Source of the DNA: Prostheceraeus crozeri
Lineage: Eukaryota > Platyhelminthes > Polycladida > Euryleptidae
DNA: 64,000 nt
NCBI GenBank assembly: GCA_907163375.1
Contig: CAJQUW010015617.1
Coordinates: forward strand, 98,333-162,332
Direction of reading: 5' to 3'
A program made the position numbers and the translations under genes. How positions within the stretch are numbered: the stretch's first letter is position 1; every line of letters begins with the position of its first letter. Positions 11,930-21,866 of the stretch are shown here, one piece after another. The notes under the pieces are model-generated. The model ran no database searches. It was not told the origin of the DNA and was given only the letters and a program-made list of their open reading frames with translations.

Positions 11930-12420
11930 TTCTTCGTGTATTGTTCATGAAATTAAAATCTGGTTAAGAGTTTCTCTCAAATGCTTTTCTACAAACCATA
12001 GGAGGTGGTCATTCGCTGCTAAAATGTCTTTCAGTTTCCCAATTTCCTCATGAAATAACTCCCAGCTGCTGGACAGGCAATATGACGGGTAAATACTGCC
12101 GATCATCGAGTCTCTTTAACAAATCATTGGGACATTAGAGCGAAAATTCAATTGAATATGTGTATTTGATGATTTGCGGTACAAACCATATTCAACCGAA
12201 ACCAAACCCGACTTTCTATGAAACATGACATCAATAAACACTAGCTTCCTGTTTTTTCTGATTCATGCGTGAATTTCAAATTCGAATGTCTGGAATTAAT
12301 AAAATCAAGGAAAGCGGCAATCTTAAATATGTCATTGAAAACACAAAATATGTCATCGACATAACGAACATGGAAGGAAAGCATGTGGTAATTGCAGGCA
12401 AACTGACTTTCCATTTGAGT
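11930..12420 (-). pseudogene. Penelope-like element reverse transcriptase fragment
   Basis: The minus strand reads HVRYVDDIFCVFND, with the catalytic YVDD at bases 12352-12363, then AAFLDFINSRHSNLKFT and ESEKTGS. After a stop and a frameshift come pieces corresponding to an LxFIDV-like strand, SSNTHIQLNFRSNVP, and SSWELFHEEIGKLKDILA. This series (RYVDD, FLxxxNSxHxxxKFT, FIDV, THxxxxLNFxSNxP, LFHxEIxxLK) is diagnostic of Penelope-like RT. Several frames and stops are needed, so the copy is inactive, and the N-terminal RT fingers are missing. Confidence 0.72.
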
Positions 12421-12421
12421 A

Positions 12422-13284
12422 GGGGAGAATGAGGTGACATTTTCGACAATTATCCATCATGTCCAAAAAATAAAAATAAATCAAAAAATGATACTCCACC
12501 CGCATTGTACATCGTATTTCCCAACTTTTTATACTAGAGAAAATTCTGTGAGAGGAGCTCTTGACATTCTAATTTGACTCTCAAAAATAGTTCAAAAACT
12601 GCCATGATACCCCACCGTTGGGGTGACATGGCAGCATTCAGTCTAACTTCGTATGTCTGACAATTGTCATTCAAATATCAACCAGAACTCAATCAGCTCA
12701 ATTTTACCACAATCAGCCCATATTTATTAGTAGACCTGCCTGTGTAACTTCCTAGCTTCTCAAGATTTGAAGCCTGACAAAAAATATTTCAAAAACAAAA
12801 TGTCATGCAAATGTCATTCAGCCTGCAGCAATGCATCTAAGCGAATAGAGTAAGCAATCAGAGTCTGTGCGTCTTCCTAAGAAATAAATCTACTGTTGAG
12901 AGTCTCCTGATATGAAACCAAGGGACATCACTAGCGTCCTTAGGGGGAGTGAGGCTACCATGCTCCGAGAATATGGAGAGTCAGAAAAAAAATTTCAAGC
13001 AATTGTTAGAAAATTTTGGCTAAATTCCTATATTTGTAAGTGAATTTTAGCGGGCAGTGGTTGATATTGATGACAAGCTAAGAAAAATACAGTAATTTTC
13101 AGAAATGCAAAGCATTTTTTTAATGCGTGAAGTTCATCGATCTCTGCTGAGCAGGAAAGCGAGCTAGGAGAAAGTTTCGCATCTCCCATTTCGTATATTT
13201 TGGATTTTCCTTCGAATAGACAGATTCTGTGGTAGAGGGTTACTTCCAGGTCACCCCAACTGCCAAGTCACTCCACTCTCCCTC
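12422..13284. mobile_element. Possible non-autonomous DNA transposon with GGGGAGA termini
   Basis: The left end GGGGAGAATGAGGTGACAT and the inverted right end (GGGAGAGTGGAGTGACTT on the other strand) match at about 14 of 18 bases. Subterminal GGGGTGACATGGCAG (near 12620) and its inverted counterpart near 13240 repeat the theme. GGGGAGA-type termini with GGGTGA motifs are seen in ISL2EU-like elements. I find no transposase and no clean target duplication, so the ends and the superfamily are tentative. Confidence 0.33.
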
Positions 13285-14085
13285 ATATTAAGTAGAAATT
13301 TATGTGCATATATTTCTCAGTTACTGTACTATTTCCCTGATGACTGTAGGATGTTCCCACATAAAAGTTATTGGTGCTGCATGATTGCACTTTAAGTTAA
13401 GTATGAAAAGTGGTTGTTCTGTTCTATTATTTGCTGCAAAAATTTATAGCGGGTGTCCTACTGGAAAAATCCAATATCCTTACTCCAAATGACCTACTTT
13501 TTCTCGTTTGATCGTGCAAATTATCCAATAATTGGAATCTTGTCGCTGGTTTTATCTGTACAGCAAGTAGATTTCAACAATGAAGTTCGCAATACGTTTC
13601 AGATTTTGAAGTAACAGGTTTCACTAGATTTAAACTGAAGCAGACAACTGAGACAGCATCAAAAGCAATGGAAAGTTATATTTAGCTTTGCTTGCTATTC
13701 AGTTAAGAAAATACTTGATGTTTATTCATTTCAATGCTCAGTCATGGTTTAAATAAATGATTAATACCGATTAATTCAATACTCACATTTTTTGTCACGG
13801 TTTCATTTTACTAACTACGGATTGAGGCTGCCTCTGGGCAGAGTTTCGATAGGTGGGGCTTGAGTGTTCAGAGGTGAGGGGCCGAAACACAATCGTCCCA
13901 CTCTGGACTCTGCTGATGATCTCGGATAGTCCGTTGATGACATTTAAGTACTCCAATCCTGCCCATAATTCATTTCATTTATTTCTATTTTTTTATATCT
14001 ATTTCATTTATTCAATTAGACCGTAGGGAACGTTTTATAGGTCCTAGGGATTCAATCTTTCCATCAAATCTTCATTTCACTCGGG
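13285..14085. other. Unique sequence, no gene seen
   Basis: It is AT-rich with one more GC-rich patch at 13810-13970. No long open frame and no repeat were recognised. Confidence 0.5.
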
Positions 14086-14099
14086 ATCATTTGAATTTG

Positions 14100-14524
14100 T
14101 TGCATCTTGAGCACTCGAGTCGACTTTAAGCAGACTCTACTTGTGTATAAAGCCCTAAATCAGTTAGCACCAACTTATTTACAACGCATGTTTTTACGCA
14201 AGGAACAAGAGAAAAAGACACGATCTGTAACACAAGGAGACCTGTGTATTCCCAAAGTTAGAACCAAACTAAGAAAGATGACGCTTGTGGTTCGAGGTGC
14301 AGAACTCTATAATTCCTGCAATCGTTGTGTCCGAGAGGCTGACAGTGTTTTGAAATTTAAGCGAAACTATATATGTGATTTCTTCAAAACCTTCTAATTG
14401 ATGTTCATTCTCTTTTATCTACCTAATCATGTTTTTCTGTATGCTAGAGAACCATTGTAAATTAGCTATTGCTACCAGTGTTATCCTCTTAAAATAAAGA
14501 TTTTATTATTATTATTATTATTAT
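14100..14524 (+). pseudogene. 5'-truncated LINE tail (CR1/jockey-like) with TTA-microsatellite end
   Basis: The frame 14107-14397 encodes STRVDFKQTLLVYKALNQLA, then PTYL, a TRS segment, LCIPKVRTKL, VVRGAELYN and an FKR-containing tail. The order RxxFKxxLLxYKALNxLAPxYL ... RxxxxxL-xxPxxR ... GAxLWN ... FK is the characteristic C-terminal tail of CR1/jockey-type LINE ORF2 proteins, after the RT domain. A normal stop at 14395 is followed by a short 3' UTR ending AATAAAG and a (TTA)n run at 14505-14524, which is a typical LINE 3' end. The RT itself is missing, as expected for 5' truncation on insertion. Confidence 0.72.
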
Positions 14525-15153
14525 CTGAAATCACTTAGGTTGACAAGCATATGCAATGAAAACTAATATAACTGATCGTCTTTATCTATTTGTAGATAGA
14601 CAGGGTGCACACACGTTAGGATAGCCAATGATCAGATGAATTGACGCAGGCATGTCACTGCAAAACTCAATTCCGCGGGTTTAATCACCCGAAGGGACCC
14701 TCCTCATCAATCTTGTTATCCGCGGGCCGTTCTCAATCGTCATGGGTCGTGTTGCCCTTCTCATGCACTATTATAGCCAAAGGGGTCCTTCTCTCCAGTA
14801 TTGTTGACAAAGGGTCCTTTTGAGGCAATCAAGTTAGTTGAGGGGTTCCTTCCAGTATAGTTTGTTAGCCATCAAGTCAAGTTTGGTGGTAGTAGGCATA
14901 TACTGGCAATTAGGCAAGTCCTGTGTCATGTTGTTAAACTCTATCCGCCATTCCACTCAGAGGTAGTACCTTACTCCAACAAGGGCCCGGTGGCTCCGGA
15001 TATGCCCCACTGGCAGTTCTGGGTCTCTAGTTGCGTGAAGGGCTGCTCATGACTCGTAGCATAACCGGTACATGAGATAGAAAGAAAACTACATTTCTAA
15101 ACTACCTGCTACCTTGCAAAAGCTAGGAAGAAAAATTCGTCTATTAATTCACA
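14525..15153. other. Spacer, probably partly the 5' UTR of the RTE element
   Basis: The stretch is more GC-rich than its surroundings from about 14680, with no long open frame. Because it runs directly into the RTE coding start, part of it may be the RTE 5' untranslated region. The true 5' end was not found. Confidence 0.35.
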
Positions 15154-15335
15154 ATGAGCAAGTGTGGCAGACTACGGCTGAACACCACAAACGGAAAAAT
15201 ACAAGAAAAACCTAAGGCCCTCAGTGCACGGTAGTCTAAAGGCAGAGGGTGCTAAGAATCACCGTGGCACGAAACTCTACACATCCAAGTATGACGTCAG
15301 GACGCTGAAGGAACGAGCACGAGTTCAGGAGTTAC
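15154..15335 (+). pseudogene. RTE-type LINE, 5' fragment (split by Copia)
   Basis: This is the start of an apurinic-endonuclease/RT polyprotein. A possible ATG at 15154 opens MSKCGRLRLNTTNGKIQEK. After a stop and a shift comes LYTSKYDVRTLKERARVQEL, the first strand of the endonuclease (YNVRTL in RTE elements). It ends abruptly at the Copia LTR, and its continuation lies at 20017-20138 and 21867 onward. Internal stops show the RTE copy was not intact. Confidence 0.6.
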
Positions 15336-15489
15336 TGTTATGTTCTTGTAATTGTATTTTATACATGCATGTCATGCCTCTTGATTTTCTATTGAAATAT
15401 TGTCATACGTTTTAGGTGCCGGTGGGGCTTACAATACACGTCCCAACCAAATATCCTGGTTCTATCTTCTCTCATGTACACAGTTATCA
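15336..15489 (+). repeat. Copia 5' LTR (154 bp)
   Basis: It is a direct copy of 19847-20016, starting TGTTATGTTC and ending CACAGTTATCA. It is 16 bp shorter than the 3' copy, which carries a local duplication of GATATGATTTTCTATT-like sequence. The two differ otherwise by very few bases, pointing to fairly recent insertion despite the broken frames. Confidence 0.9.
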
Positions 15490-15491
15490 AA

Positions 15492-15503
15492 TGGTAGCAG
15501 AGC
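15492..15503 (+). promoter_or_regulatory. Copia primer-binding site
   Basis: TGGTAGCAGAGC sits two bases after the LTR. It is one base from TGGTATCAGAGC, the common Copia priming site that pairs with initiator methionine tRNA. Confidence 0.75.
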
Positions 15504-15509
15504 TTCGAT

Positions 15510-16172
15510 ATGGCGGAATCCAAGATGAAGTGTTCAAACATCAAAGCCCCACCGCCGATGAGGGATGGAGCCTCGTATCAAGACTGGAAGAAGGAAGTCG
15601 AGATTTGGCAAATGTTCACCGATTTGGAGAAGAAACGACAAGGTCCGGTTTTGTTGTTGTCATTGAGTGGAAAATCTCATGAAGCTGCTGTAGAACTTGA
15701 TATTTCTGTAACTTGTAGTGAAACTGGTGTTTTCGAAATTTTAGCTGTGTTAGATTTTATGTTTTTGAAAGACCTTGATCAGTTAGCTTTTGAGGCATAC
15801 GAAAGATTTGAAGCACTCTCTCGCTCACCTGGCACTACCTTGACTAGTTATCTAACAGATTTCGATTTATTGTACAGCCAAGAAAAGAAATTCGGAATGA
15901 TGTTACCAGAAGGAGTCTTAGCTTTTCGATTGTTAAAAAGTGCAAATTTGACCCCAAGCGAGGAAAAGCTAGCCAGAGCAACTGTTTTCAGTTTATCGTA
16001 CTCGGATATGAAGGAATGTCTGAAGAAAATTGTTGGACAGAGTGATTTGCCCAGTGTATCAAACGCAACTGCCTCTGCGCCAATCATTCTAAAGGATGAA
16101 GTTTTGGAATGTAGAGAAATCCAATCTTCAGCTCAAGAAAACCCTGCTTATTTTTGGACGAGGTTACCGGCG
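15510..16172 (+). pseudogene. Copia Gag region
   Basis: The start at 15510 gives MAESKMKCSNIKAPPPM with a WKKEVEIW motif, followed by a long helical stretch that includes EAYERFEALSR and TSYLTDFDLLYSQ, typical of Copia gag (UBN2-like). The natural frame continues past about 16153 only in the next frame (GRGYRRNYG), so the terminal codons up to the stop near 16175 are out of frame. Confidence 0.8.
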
Positions 16173-16923
16173 TAACTATGGGCAACGACTTCGAGATGGA
16201 TTCTTCCAGGACGGGCGAAATCGTGGAAACCAAGATTACCGCAGGTCTCAATCAGAGAATAAACAACAACCTAGTCAACAGAGAAAACTGAATTCAAGGA
16301 ATCGCAATGGAAACATAAGTACTTGCGCAGTGTGTGGATCCCGCTACCATTGGGCGGCCGACTGCCCTGATCGAGATAAAGTGGACGAAAATAGAAGTAA
16401 AGAGGACGAGGAAGTTCGCATTACTTTAATAGCCAGCTCAGATGAATCCTCCGGTAATGATTGTTTGGGGTTTGCTCTCCTTGATTCTGGTTGCACAAAG
16501 ACAGTTTGTGGAGACAGGTGGTTCACCTGCTATGTTGAGAGCTTGTCTGACAAAAACAAATCAATCATAACTGAATCACCGTCAAGCACCTATTTTAAAT
16601 TCGGAGATGAAGAGCGGAAACAATCCAGGAAGCGAATGAAAATTCCATGTGAAATAGTTGGACGGAAGACTTTCATAGAAACTGATGTAGTTCCATGCGA
16701 TATACCTTTGTTGTTGAGTAAAGAGGCAATGAAGAAGGCAGGTGTAAAGATCGATTTCAAAATTGATCGAATTACAATTTTTGATAAGGAAGTCAGGGCT
16801 ATCGTCAACGATGCTGGACACTATCTCATTCCATTGGGCCCAAACCCAGAAACAGTATTGATAGCATTCACTGAGAAAGACGGAGAAGAAAAATTGCGCA
16901 TCGCAACCAAGTTACACAAGTAG
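16154..16923 (+). pseudogene. Copia nucleocapsid zinc knuckle and aspartic protease
   Basis: This frame carries an Arg/Asn/Gln-rich RNA-binding stretch, a CCHC zinc knuckle CAVCGSRYHWAADC (C-x2-C-x4-H-x4-C, near 16323-16366) and an aspartic protease with catalytic DSG in ALLDSGCTKTVCG (near 16470-16510). It ends in KLHK followed by TAG at 16921. The following in-frame FAHASAKRIGQF shows that the stop interrupts the histidine part of the integrase zinc-binding domain. Confidence 0.82.
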
Positions 16924-17917
16924 TTTGCTCATGCAAGTGCAAAACGAATTGGACAATTTGTCACACAAGCAGGTAAATCAGTAGCGGGGATTCAAGATCT
17001 ATTACACAAGGTGCGACAAATGCGATGTTTGTAGACGTTACAAGAAACCTTCACCGCGTGATGTTGTCGGATTGCCGGTTGCAACAACATTTAATCAGAC
17101 GGTAGCCATGGATGATGTGCTGATTTTGCACATGATAGATGTAGCGACACGCTACGCCGAAGTTATCAGCAACAAGAAACCTGAAACCATTATTGCGTCA
17201 ATGTTTCACAAATGGATTTCAGTCTTCGGTATACCACAATCGTTTCTCTCAGATAACGGAGGAGAATTCAACAACAATCAATTCAGAAGCATGGCCGAAA
17301 ATCTCAATGTTCGCATAATAAATACAGCAGCGGAAAGTCCATGGAGCAATGGCATCGTAGAGCGCTACAATTGAGTCTTGGGAGATTCAATGCGACGTCT
17401 TATGTCTGACACGAAATGTGGTGGAAAAATAGTGTTGGATTGGGCCGTAGCGGCAACGAATTCTTTGCAAAATGTTCATGGATTTTCACCTAACCAATAG
17501 GTTTTTGGATTCAATCCCATGTATCCCTGTGTTTTCGAAAACGGGCCTCCGGCTTTGGAAGGACAGACATTAAGTGAGATGGTTGCGAGAAATCTCACTG
17601 CAATGAATGCAGCTCGTCGAGAATTCATCCAGAAAGAGCCCTGTGACAAACTGCGTCGGGCTTTACTGAAAAACACTCGAGGATCAACTGCGGCCCAACA
17701 GGGTGATCATGTGTATTACAAAAGGCTTGGATTTCAAGAATGGCGTGGTCCTGGTAAAGTTCTTGGTAAGGATGGTCAAGATATTCTTGTAAAACATGGG
17801 GGTATCGTTGTCCGTGTTCATCCTACCCGAGTGCGACTCAGTGAAAGAGAAGAAAGCATTGGAACCCGAAAATGCCCTAAATGGATTGCCGACACGCTCG
17901 CAAACCAGTGTCAATGA
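16924..17917 (+). pseudogene. Copia integrase
   Basis: The zinc-binding half is split: FAHASAKRIGQF is in one frame, while CDKCDVC (the Cys pair) is in the next, from about 16995. The catalytic core follows, with a first Asp in VAMDD (near 17104-17112), a second in LSDNGGEF (near 17250) and Glu in SPWSNGIVERY (near 17360). TGA at 17372 and TAG at 17498 interrupt the frame. The C-terminal part (HVYYKRLG, EWRGPGKVLG and VRVHPTRVRL) is the usual Copia integrase tail. Confidence 0.85.
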
Positions 17918-17996
17918 CTTGACAAGTGAAGATGATAGTTCAAACAACGAAGCTCCTTAATGTGCGCAATTCGAGGGAAACATCGAGAATACTGAA

Positions 17997-18980
17997 ATGC
18001 ACACTGAAACTGTTCAAAATAATGATGATCAGGCAACCGATTCAGTGATGCCAGACAGAAGGCCACAGAAAGGACAACGCATTGAGTTCCGCAGTAGTCC
18101 AACATCAGAAAAGTGTACGGTGGAGGTTCTCGGACGAGCAGGAAAAGTTAAAGGTAGGAACAGAAACTGCTACAACATCCGATACCAAGATGGTGCATCT
18201 AGATGGATTGATTTGAGTACCGTGGAGGATTATCGGGAAATTTCTGACGATGAGGAGGTTATGGTTTGCGCCCTAGTCAACAGTGAGAGTGCAAAATGGA
18301 ATGAACTCCAGCAGTGGAAAGACAACAACGTGTATGAAGAGGTTGAAAATCGTGGCCAACCTACTATCTCGACTCGCTGGGTAGTGACAGAGAAAGTTGT
18401 AAAGGGAAATAAAGTTTTTAAGGCTCATCTTGTTGCCAGAGGCTTTGAGGAGCAGACAATAGCATTTGGGAAGACTTTTACCCCTACGTGTTCAAAAGAT
18501 GTCCTACGGCTCGCCCTTGCGATTATGTCAGTAAAACATTCCACTGTAAGAGCTATTGACATCAAATCAGCGTTTCTTCAAGGCGATGAAATAATGCGTG
18601 AAATTTACCTTCGACCTCCCGAGGAAGCCAAATGTGACAATTTGTGGCGTCTACGTAAAACGGTGTACAGATTGAACGATGCCGCTCGTGCATGGTACTT
18701 AACATTGAAATCTGAATTAGAAAGTCTTGGAGTTGTTGTGTCAAGATTGGACAGTGGATTATTTACTTGGAAAGATGACCTTGGGAATCTAGGTGGAATC
18801 ATATGCACGCATGTTGATGATATCTGTTGGGGAGGAACGGGTGTATTCAAAGCAAAGGTTATTGACAAACTTATGCAGATTTTTCACATCAGCAAAACTG
18901 AATCGAAATGCTTCAGATATCTTGGCATATCTCTCGAACAGGAATCTATCTTGATCAAATGCAATATACGAAAACCTTGA
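17997..18980 (+). pseudogene. Copia reverse transcriptase
   Basis: The domain has STRWVVTEKV, KAHLVARGFEE and FTPTCSKDVLRLALAI, then motif A DIKSAFLQGD and YLRPP. These are followed by LRKTVYRLNDAARAWY and the catalytic HVDD (VDD at bases 18813-18821). The sequence is open for 328 codons but joins its neighbours only through frameshifts on both sides. The order after integrase is what separates Copia from Gypsy. Confidence 0.9.
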
Positions 18981-19704
18981 CACAAATCAATTGTGCAGAT
19001 AAGCGGAAAGATCGCCCATTCTCTGAGGAAGAATCTCGACATTACCGAACTATTGTTGGTGCTATTAATTGAATTTCCAAGCAATCTCGACCGGACATTG
19101 CATTCGATGCATGTCAGTTAGCCATTTGAAGCATCCGAAAGTCGAACATTTATTGTGGGCTAATAAAGTTGTTCAGCGACTGAAGGATTATGCATATGGT
19201 TTGGCGATTGATTTAGGTCAAGCTGAAATTGACTCATTGCGCCTGGAAGTATTTGTCGACGCTTCATTCGGAAATTTACCTGACGGTGGCTCTCAAGGAG
19301 CTCATGTTATCTTTCTCACTAATGGAGTCTCTCGCTGTATCGTTTCATGGCAATCCAGGAAAATCCGCCGTGTGGTCAAGTCAACGCTGGCTGCTGAAAC
19401 GTTGGCACTGATTGATGGGGCGGAAAGCTGTTTTCTCCTGTCGAAGCTGCTTGATGACTCGTTTGGTTTGTCAGTGACGATTGAGTGCTTCACGGATAAT
19501 GCGTCCTTAGTAGAATGTTCCGATTCAGACAAAACCATTGTTGACAAAAGACTTCGTATTGACATGGGTGTTGTGATGCAAATGATACGTGACTCTGAGA
19601 TCAAAGTCAGATGGATTACAAGTGGATTGCAATTGTCGAATTGTCTCACCAAGAAAGGTGCTTGCTCTGACAATCTGTGCCAGGTAATGCATTTGGTTGT
19701 GTGA
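18975..19704 (+). pseudogene. Copia RNase H and Pol C-terminus
   Basis: The joining segment (near 19035-19125) reads YRTIVGAIN, a stop, then ISKQSRPDIAFDACQLA across frames, matching the RT thumb. RNase H then runs open from 19069, with FVDASFGN (first Asp), SWQSRKIRRVVKSTLAAET (Glu) and FTDNASL (Asp), and ends VMHLVV-stop at 19702. It is the best-preserved part of Pol. Confidence 0.85.
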
Positions 19705-19846
19705 CCTTTAGACGTTGACTGCAGCATGTTTTTTTATGTATGCCATGAACTTGATAAGTTTTCTACCACTTCTGACATTTTCTAGTGTTTTTTTTGTATC
19801 TATCGTTTTCTCACTCAACACAAACAAGAAAAGAGTAATAGGAGAT

Positions 19847-20016
19847 TGTTATGTTCTTGTAATTGTATTTTATACATGCATGTCATGCCTCTTGATTTTC
19901 TATTGATATGATTTTCTATTGAAATATTGTCATACGTTTTAGGTGCCGTTGGGGATTACAATACACGTCCCAACCAAATATCCTGGTTCTATCTTCTCTC
20001 ATGTACACAGTTATCA
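19847..20016 (+). repeat. Copia 3' LTR (170 bp)
   Basis: It is a direct copy of 15336-15489 with a 16-bp internal duplication near 19905-19920. It is preceded by a purine-rich AAGAGTAATAGGAGAT stretch, the likely polypurine tract. Confidence 0.9.
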
Positions 20017-20138
20017 GGTACGGCACGAGCTTGACAACACAAGCTTCAAACGGCGCACAAATGCTTTGGCCGAATTAAGAGGAAAAGGCGAAGAGCTAGC
20101 AGATCTTGAAGATATACAAGATGGAACTGTATACAAAC
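20017..20138 (+). pseudogene. RTE-type LINE, middle fragment between Copia and hAT
   Basis: One frame reads ELRGKGEELADLEDIQDGTV then YK, matching the RTE endonuclease stretch after the first strand (WxGxGE...DGxxxYxxG). It is bounded by the Copia LTR on the left and the hAT terminal repeat on the right. The last 8 bp (ATACAAAC) are duplicated after the hAT element. Confidence 0.6.
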
Positions 20139-21866
20139 CAGGGTTGGAAAAAATCACGATTTTTTTAAAAAAATCAAAAAAATCGGATTCTTTTGATTTA
20201 AATCGGATTTTTTTGATTTAAATCAGATTTTTTTGATTTTTTAATAATTACCTTACTTTATTCTATCAAGGTGAAAATAAAATGAATAAAGTATGCAATG
20301 GAGTTTTCACAAGCAATTATTTACATCATTTAATCCATAACATGTCTGTAATTTTCAATCACTGAATTCACATTGATTCTTATTACCGGTATCTACCACC
20401 AACTGATTTGATCTTTAAAATACTCAGTTCAAAGCTGATCTGTGAATATTTTCATACTTATGGGCACCTTTGCGAACACATGTATTACCTTGTATAGGCT
20501 ATATTAACTGATTGTAAATTTAATTATACTGTTATTTTTTATAAAACCATTTATTTACATCCATCTAGGTATGTATCGATTAACTTACTTCACTTAAAAA
20601 TAGTAATGCTTTATTCAATTGTAAAATTACTTTCATTTGAAAGCTTTATTAGACTCAACGTTCAATTTTAGTTAACTTACTTTTTATCAATTCTGTGAAA
20701 TGCCGTACAAAAGGTTAAAAGTTCATTTAAATACAATCATATGAATGTACAACTGTAGGTTTATTGCAAATATACACTGTGCCATAATACTCTGGGGTAG
20801 CGTGTACAGTACATACAGATAAATTAGATAACTTATCTGTTATCCATGTAGTTAAGATGAATTACCTTTATCCAAATGACCTTTTCATCCATCTATTAAG
20901 TTTGTTCTAACACCCAAAATTGTAATTATATGGAATGCAAAAGATTTACGAAGCAACAAGAAGAATCTTTACTCAAAGTCTAAGCTATTTAAGAAGATCA
21001 AAGATATCGTTTATTCCTTTAGTTCAAAGCTTTGAACAAAAATACGAGTTTCTTGGACTTCTCATTGCCGAGTCAATTTCGTAGTTTCGACTGGACAAGT
21101 CCATAGGAACTGAACATTCTCTCGACGCTAGCTGAGCTTGCTACAGCGGAGAACAAACAACGCAAAAATATAGTGATGGTCTCATCTAGGGAATTTTTGT
21201 GGAACATCCACCAATCACATGCATTCATCGATTTTACCACGTTTTCTTCGAATGTGCACGGCATAAAAGGCGATGATTTTGATTGGAATTTCATTAAGAA
21301 AGGAATGATCTTTGGACACTTTTCATTTGCAAATGACATTGCTTCATTTCTTTCTTTTTCAGTCAAGGACTTCCCTGTATATCTGGGATGCAAGAAGTTA
21401 GATAATAGATGTACAGGTGTGACTGCCTGTTTGTATCGTTTCTGGAATATTTTCATGATTTCACGATTCTTCAGGGTCTGGAACTTTTCACCCAGCTCTT
21501 TCCATATTTCAACAGCCTCAGCTAACTTAGTATTGTCTCCTTGAATATGATCCGATGAATATAATCAGATGATTTAAATCGAGTCTGTCGATGATTGTTT
21601 TGATTTTTGGCAATCCTGAACCATGTACATGTAGGCCTATGTAGTCTACATGTATGATACATACATGCCTATTTTGGTTTTGAACTGAATTTCGCTAGTT
21701 TTAATACCAAGCTAGTTAAAGGAGTAAAAGAAATGAGTCGAAAGACAAATTTTCAAAAAAATCAACTTTTGATTTAAATCGCTGATTTTTTTAAAAAAAT
21801 CAATTGATTTAAATCGCGATTTAAATCAGTGATTTAAATCAAGTGATTTAAATCAAGCCAACCCTG
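20139..21866 (-). mobile_element. hAT DNA transposon, internally decayed (1728 bp)
   Basis: Terminal inverted repeats CAGGGTTGG (20139) and CCAACCCTG (ending 21866) are flanked by perfect 8-bp direct repeats ATACAAAC (20131-20138 and 21867-21874), the size expected of hAT. Both subterminal regions are rich in GATTTAAATC palindromes and AAAAAAATC/GATTTTTTT runs. A transposase C-terminal fragment lies on the minus strand; the rest (20240-21015) is AT-rich and non-coding, so this copy needs transposase from elsewhere. It sits in the RTE LINE 122 bp from the Copia element. Confidence 0.93.
21019..21543 (-). pseudogene. hAT transposase C-terminal fragment (hATC dimerisation domain)
   Basis: Minus-strand frame: LAEAVEIWKELGEKFQ, then HLLSNFLHPRYTGKSLT, then the signature SSASVERMFSSYGLVQSKLR. 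A TGA (21073-21075) interrupts the motif where an Arg is usual, after which LGNEKSKKLVFLFKALN continues in frame to a stop at 21019. The SxSVER-FS...RN-L pattern is diagnostic of the hAT C-terminal domain. The catalytic DDE part is absent. Confidence 0.85.

Larger units (their letters stand above)
15336..20016 (+). mobile_element. Ty1/Copia retrotransposon, full length but decayed (4681 bp)
   Basis: Both LTRs, a primer-binding site and all Pol domains are present in Copia order (gag, protease, integrase, RT, RNase H). LTRs begin TGTTATG and end TTATCA. Flanking 5-mers GTTAC (15331-15335) and GGTAC (20017-20021) differ at one base and are the likely target duplication. Coding sequence needs at least four frame changes (near 16153, before 16990, between 17917 and 17997, and near 18975) and has in-frame stops at 16921, 17372 and 17498, so it is dead. 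It interrupts an RTE LINE. The RNase H/RT style is like the GalEa-type Copia of marine invertebrates (inference). Confidence 0.93.

Noticed and set aside
21173..21544. 123-codon plus-strand frame in the hAT element
   Set aside because: It is the antisense shadow of the hAT transposase fragment on the minus strand.
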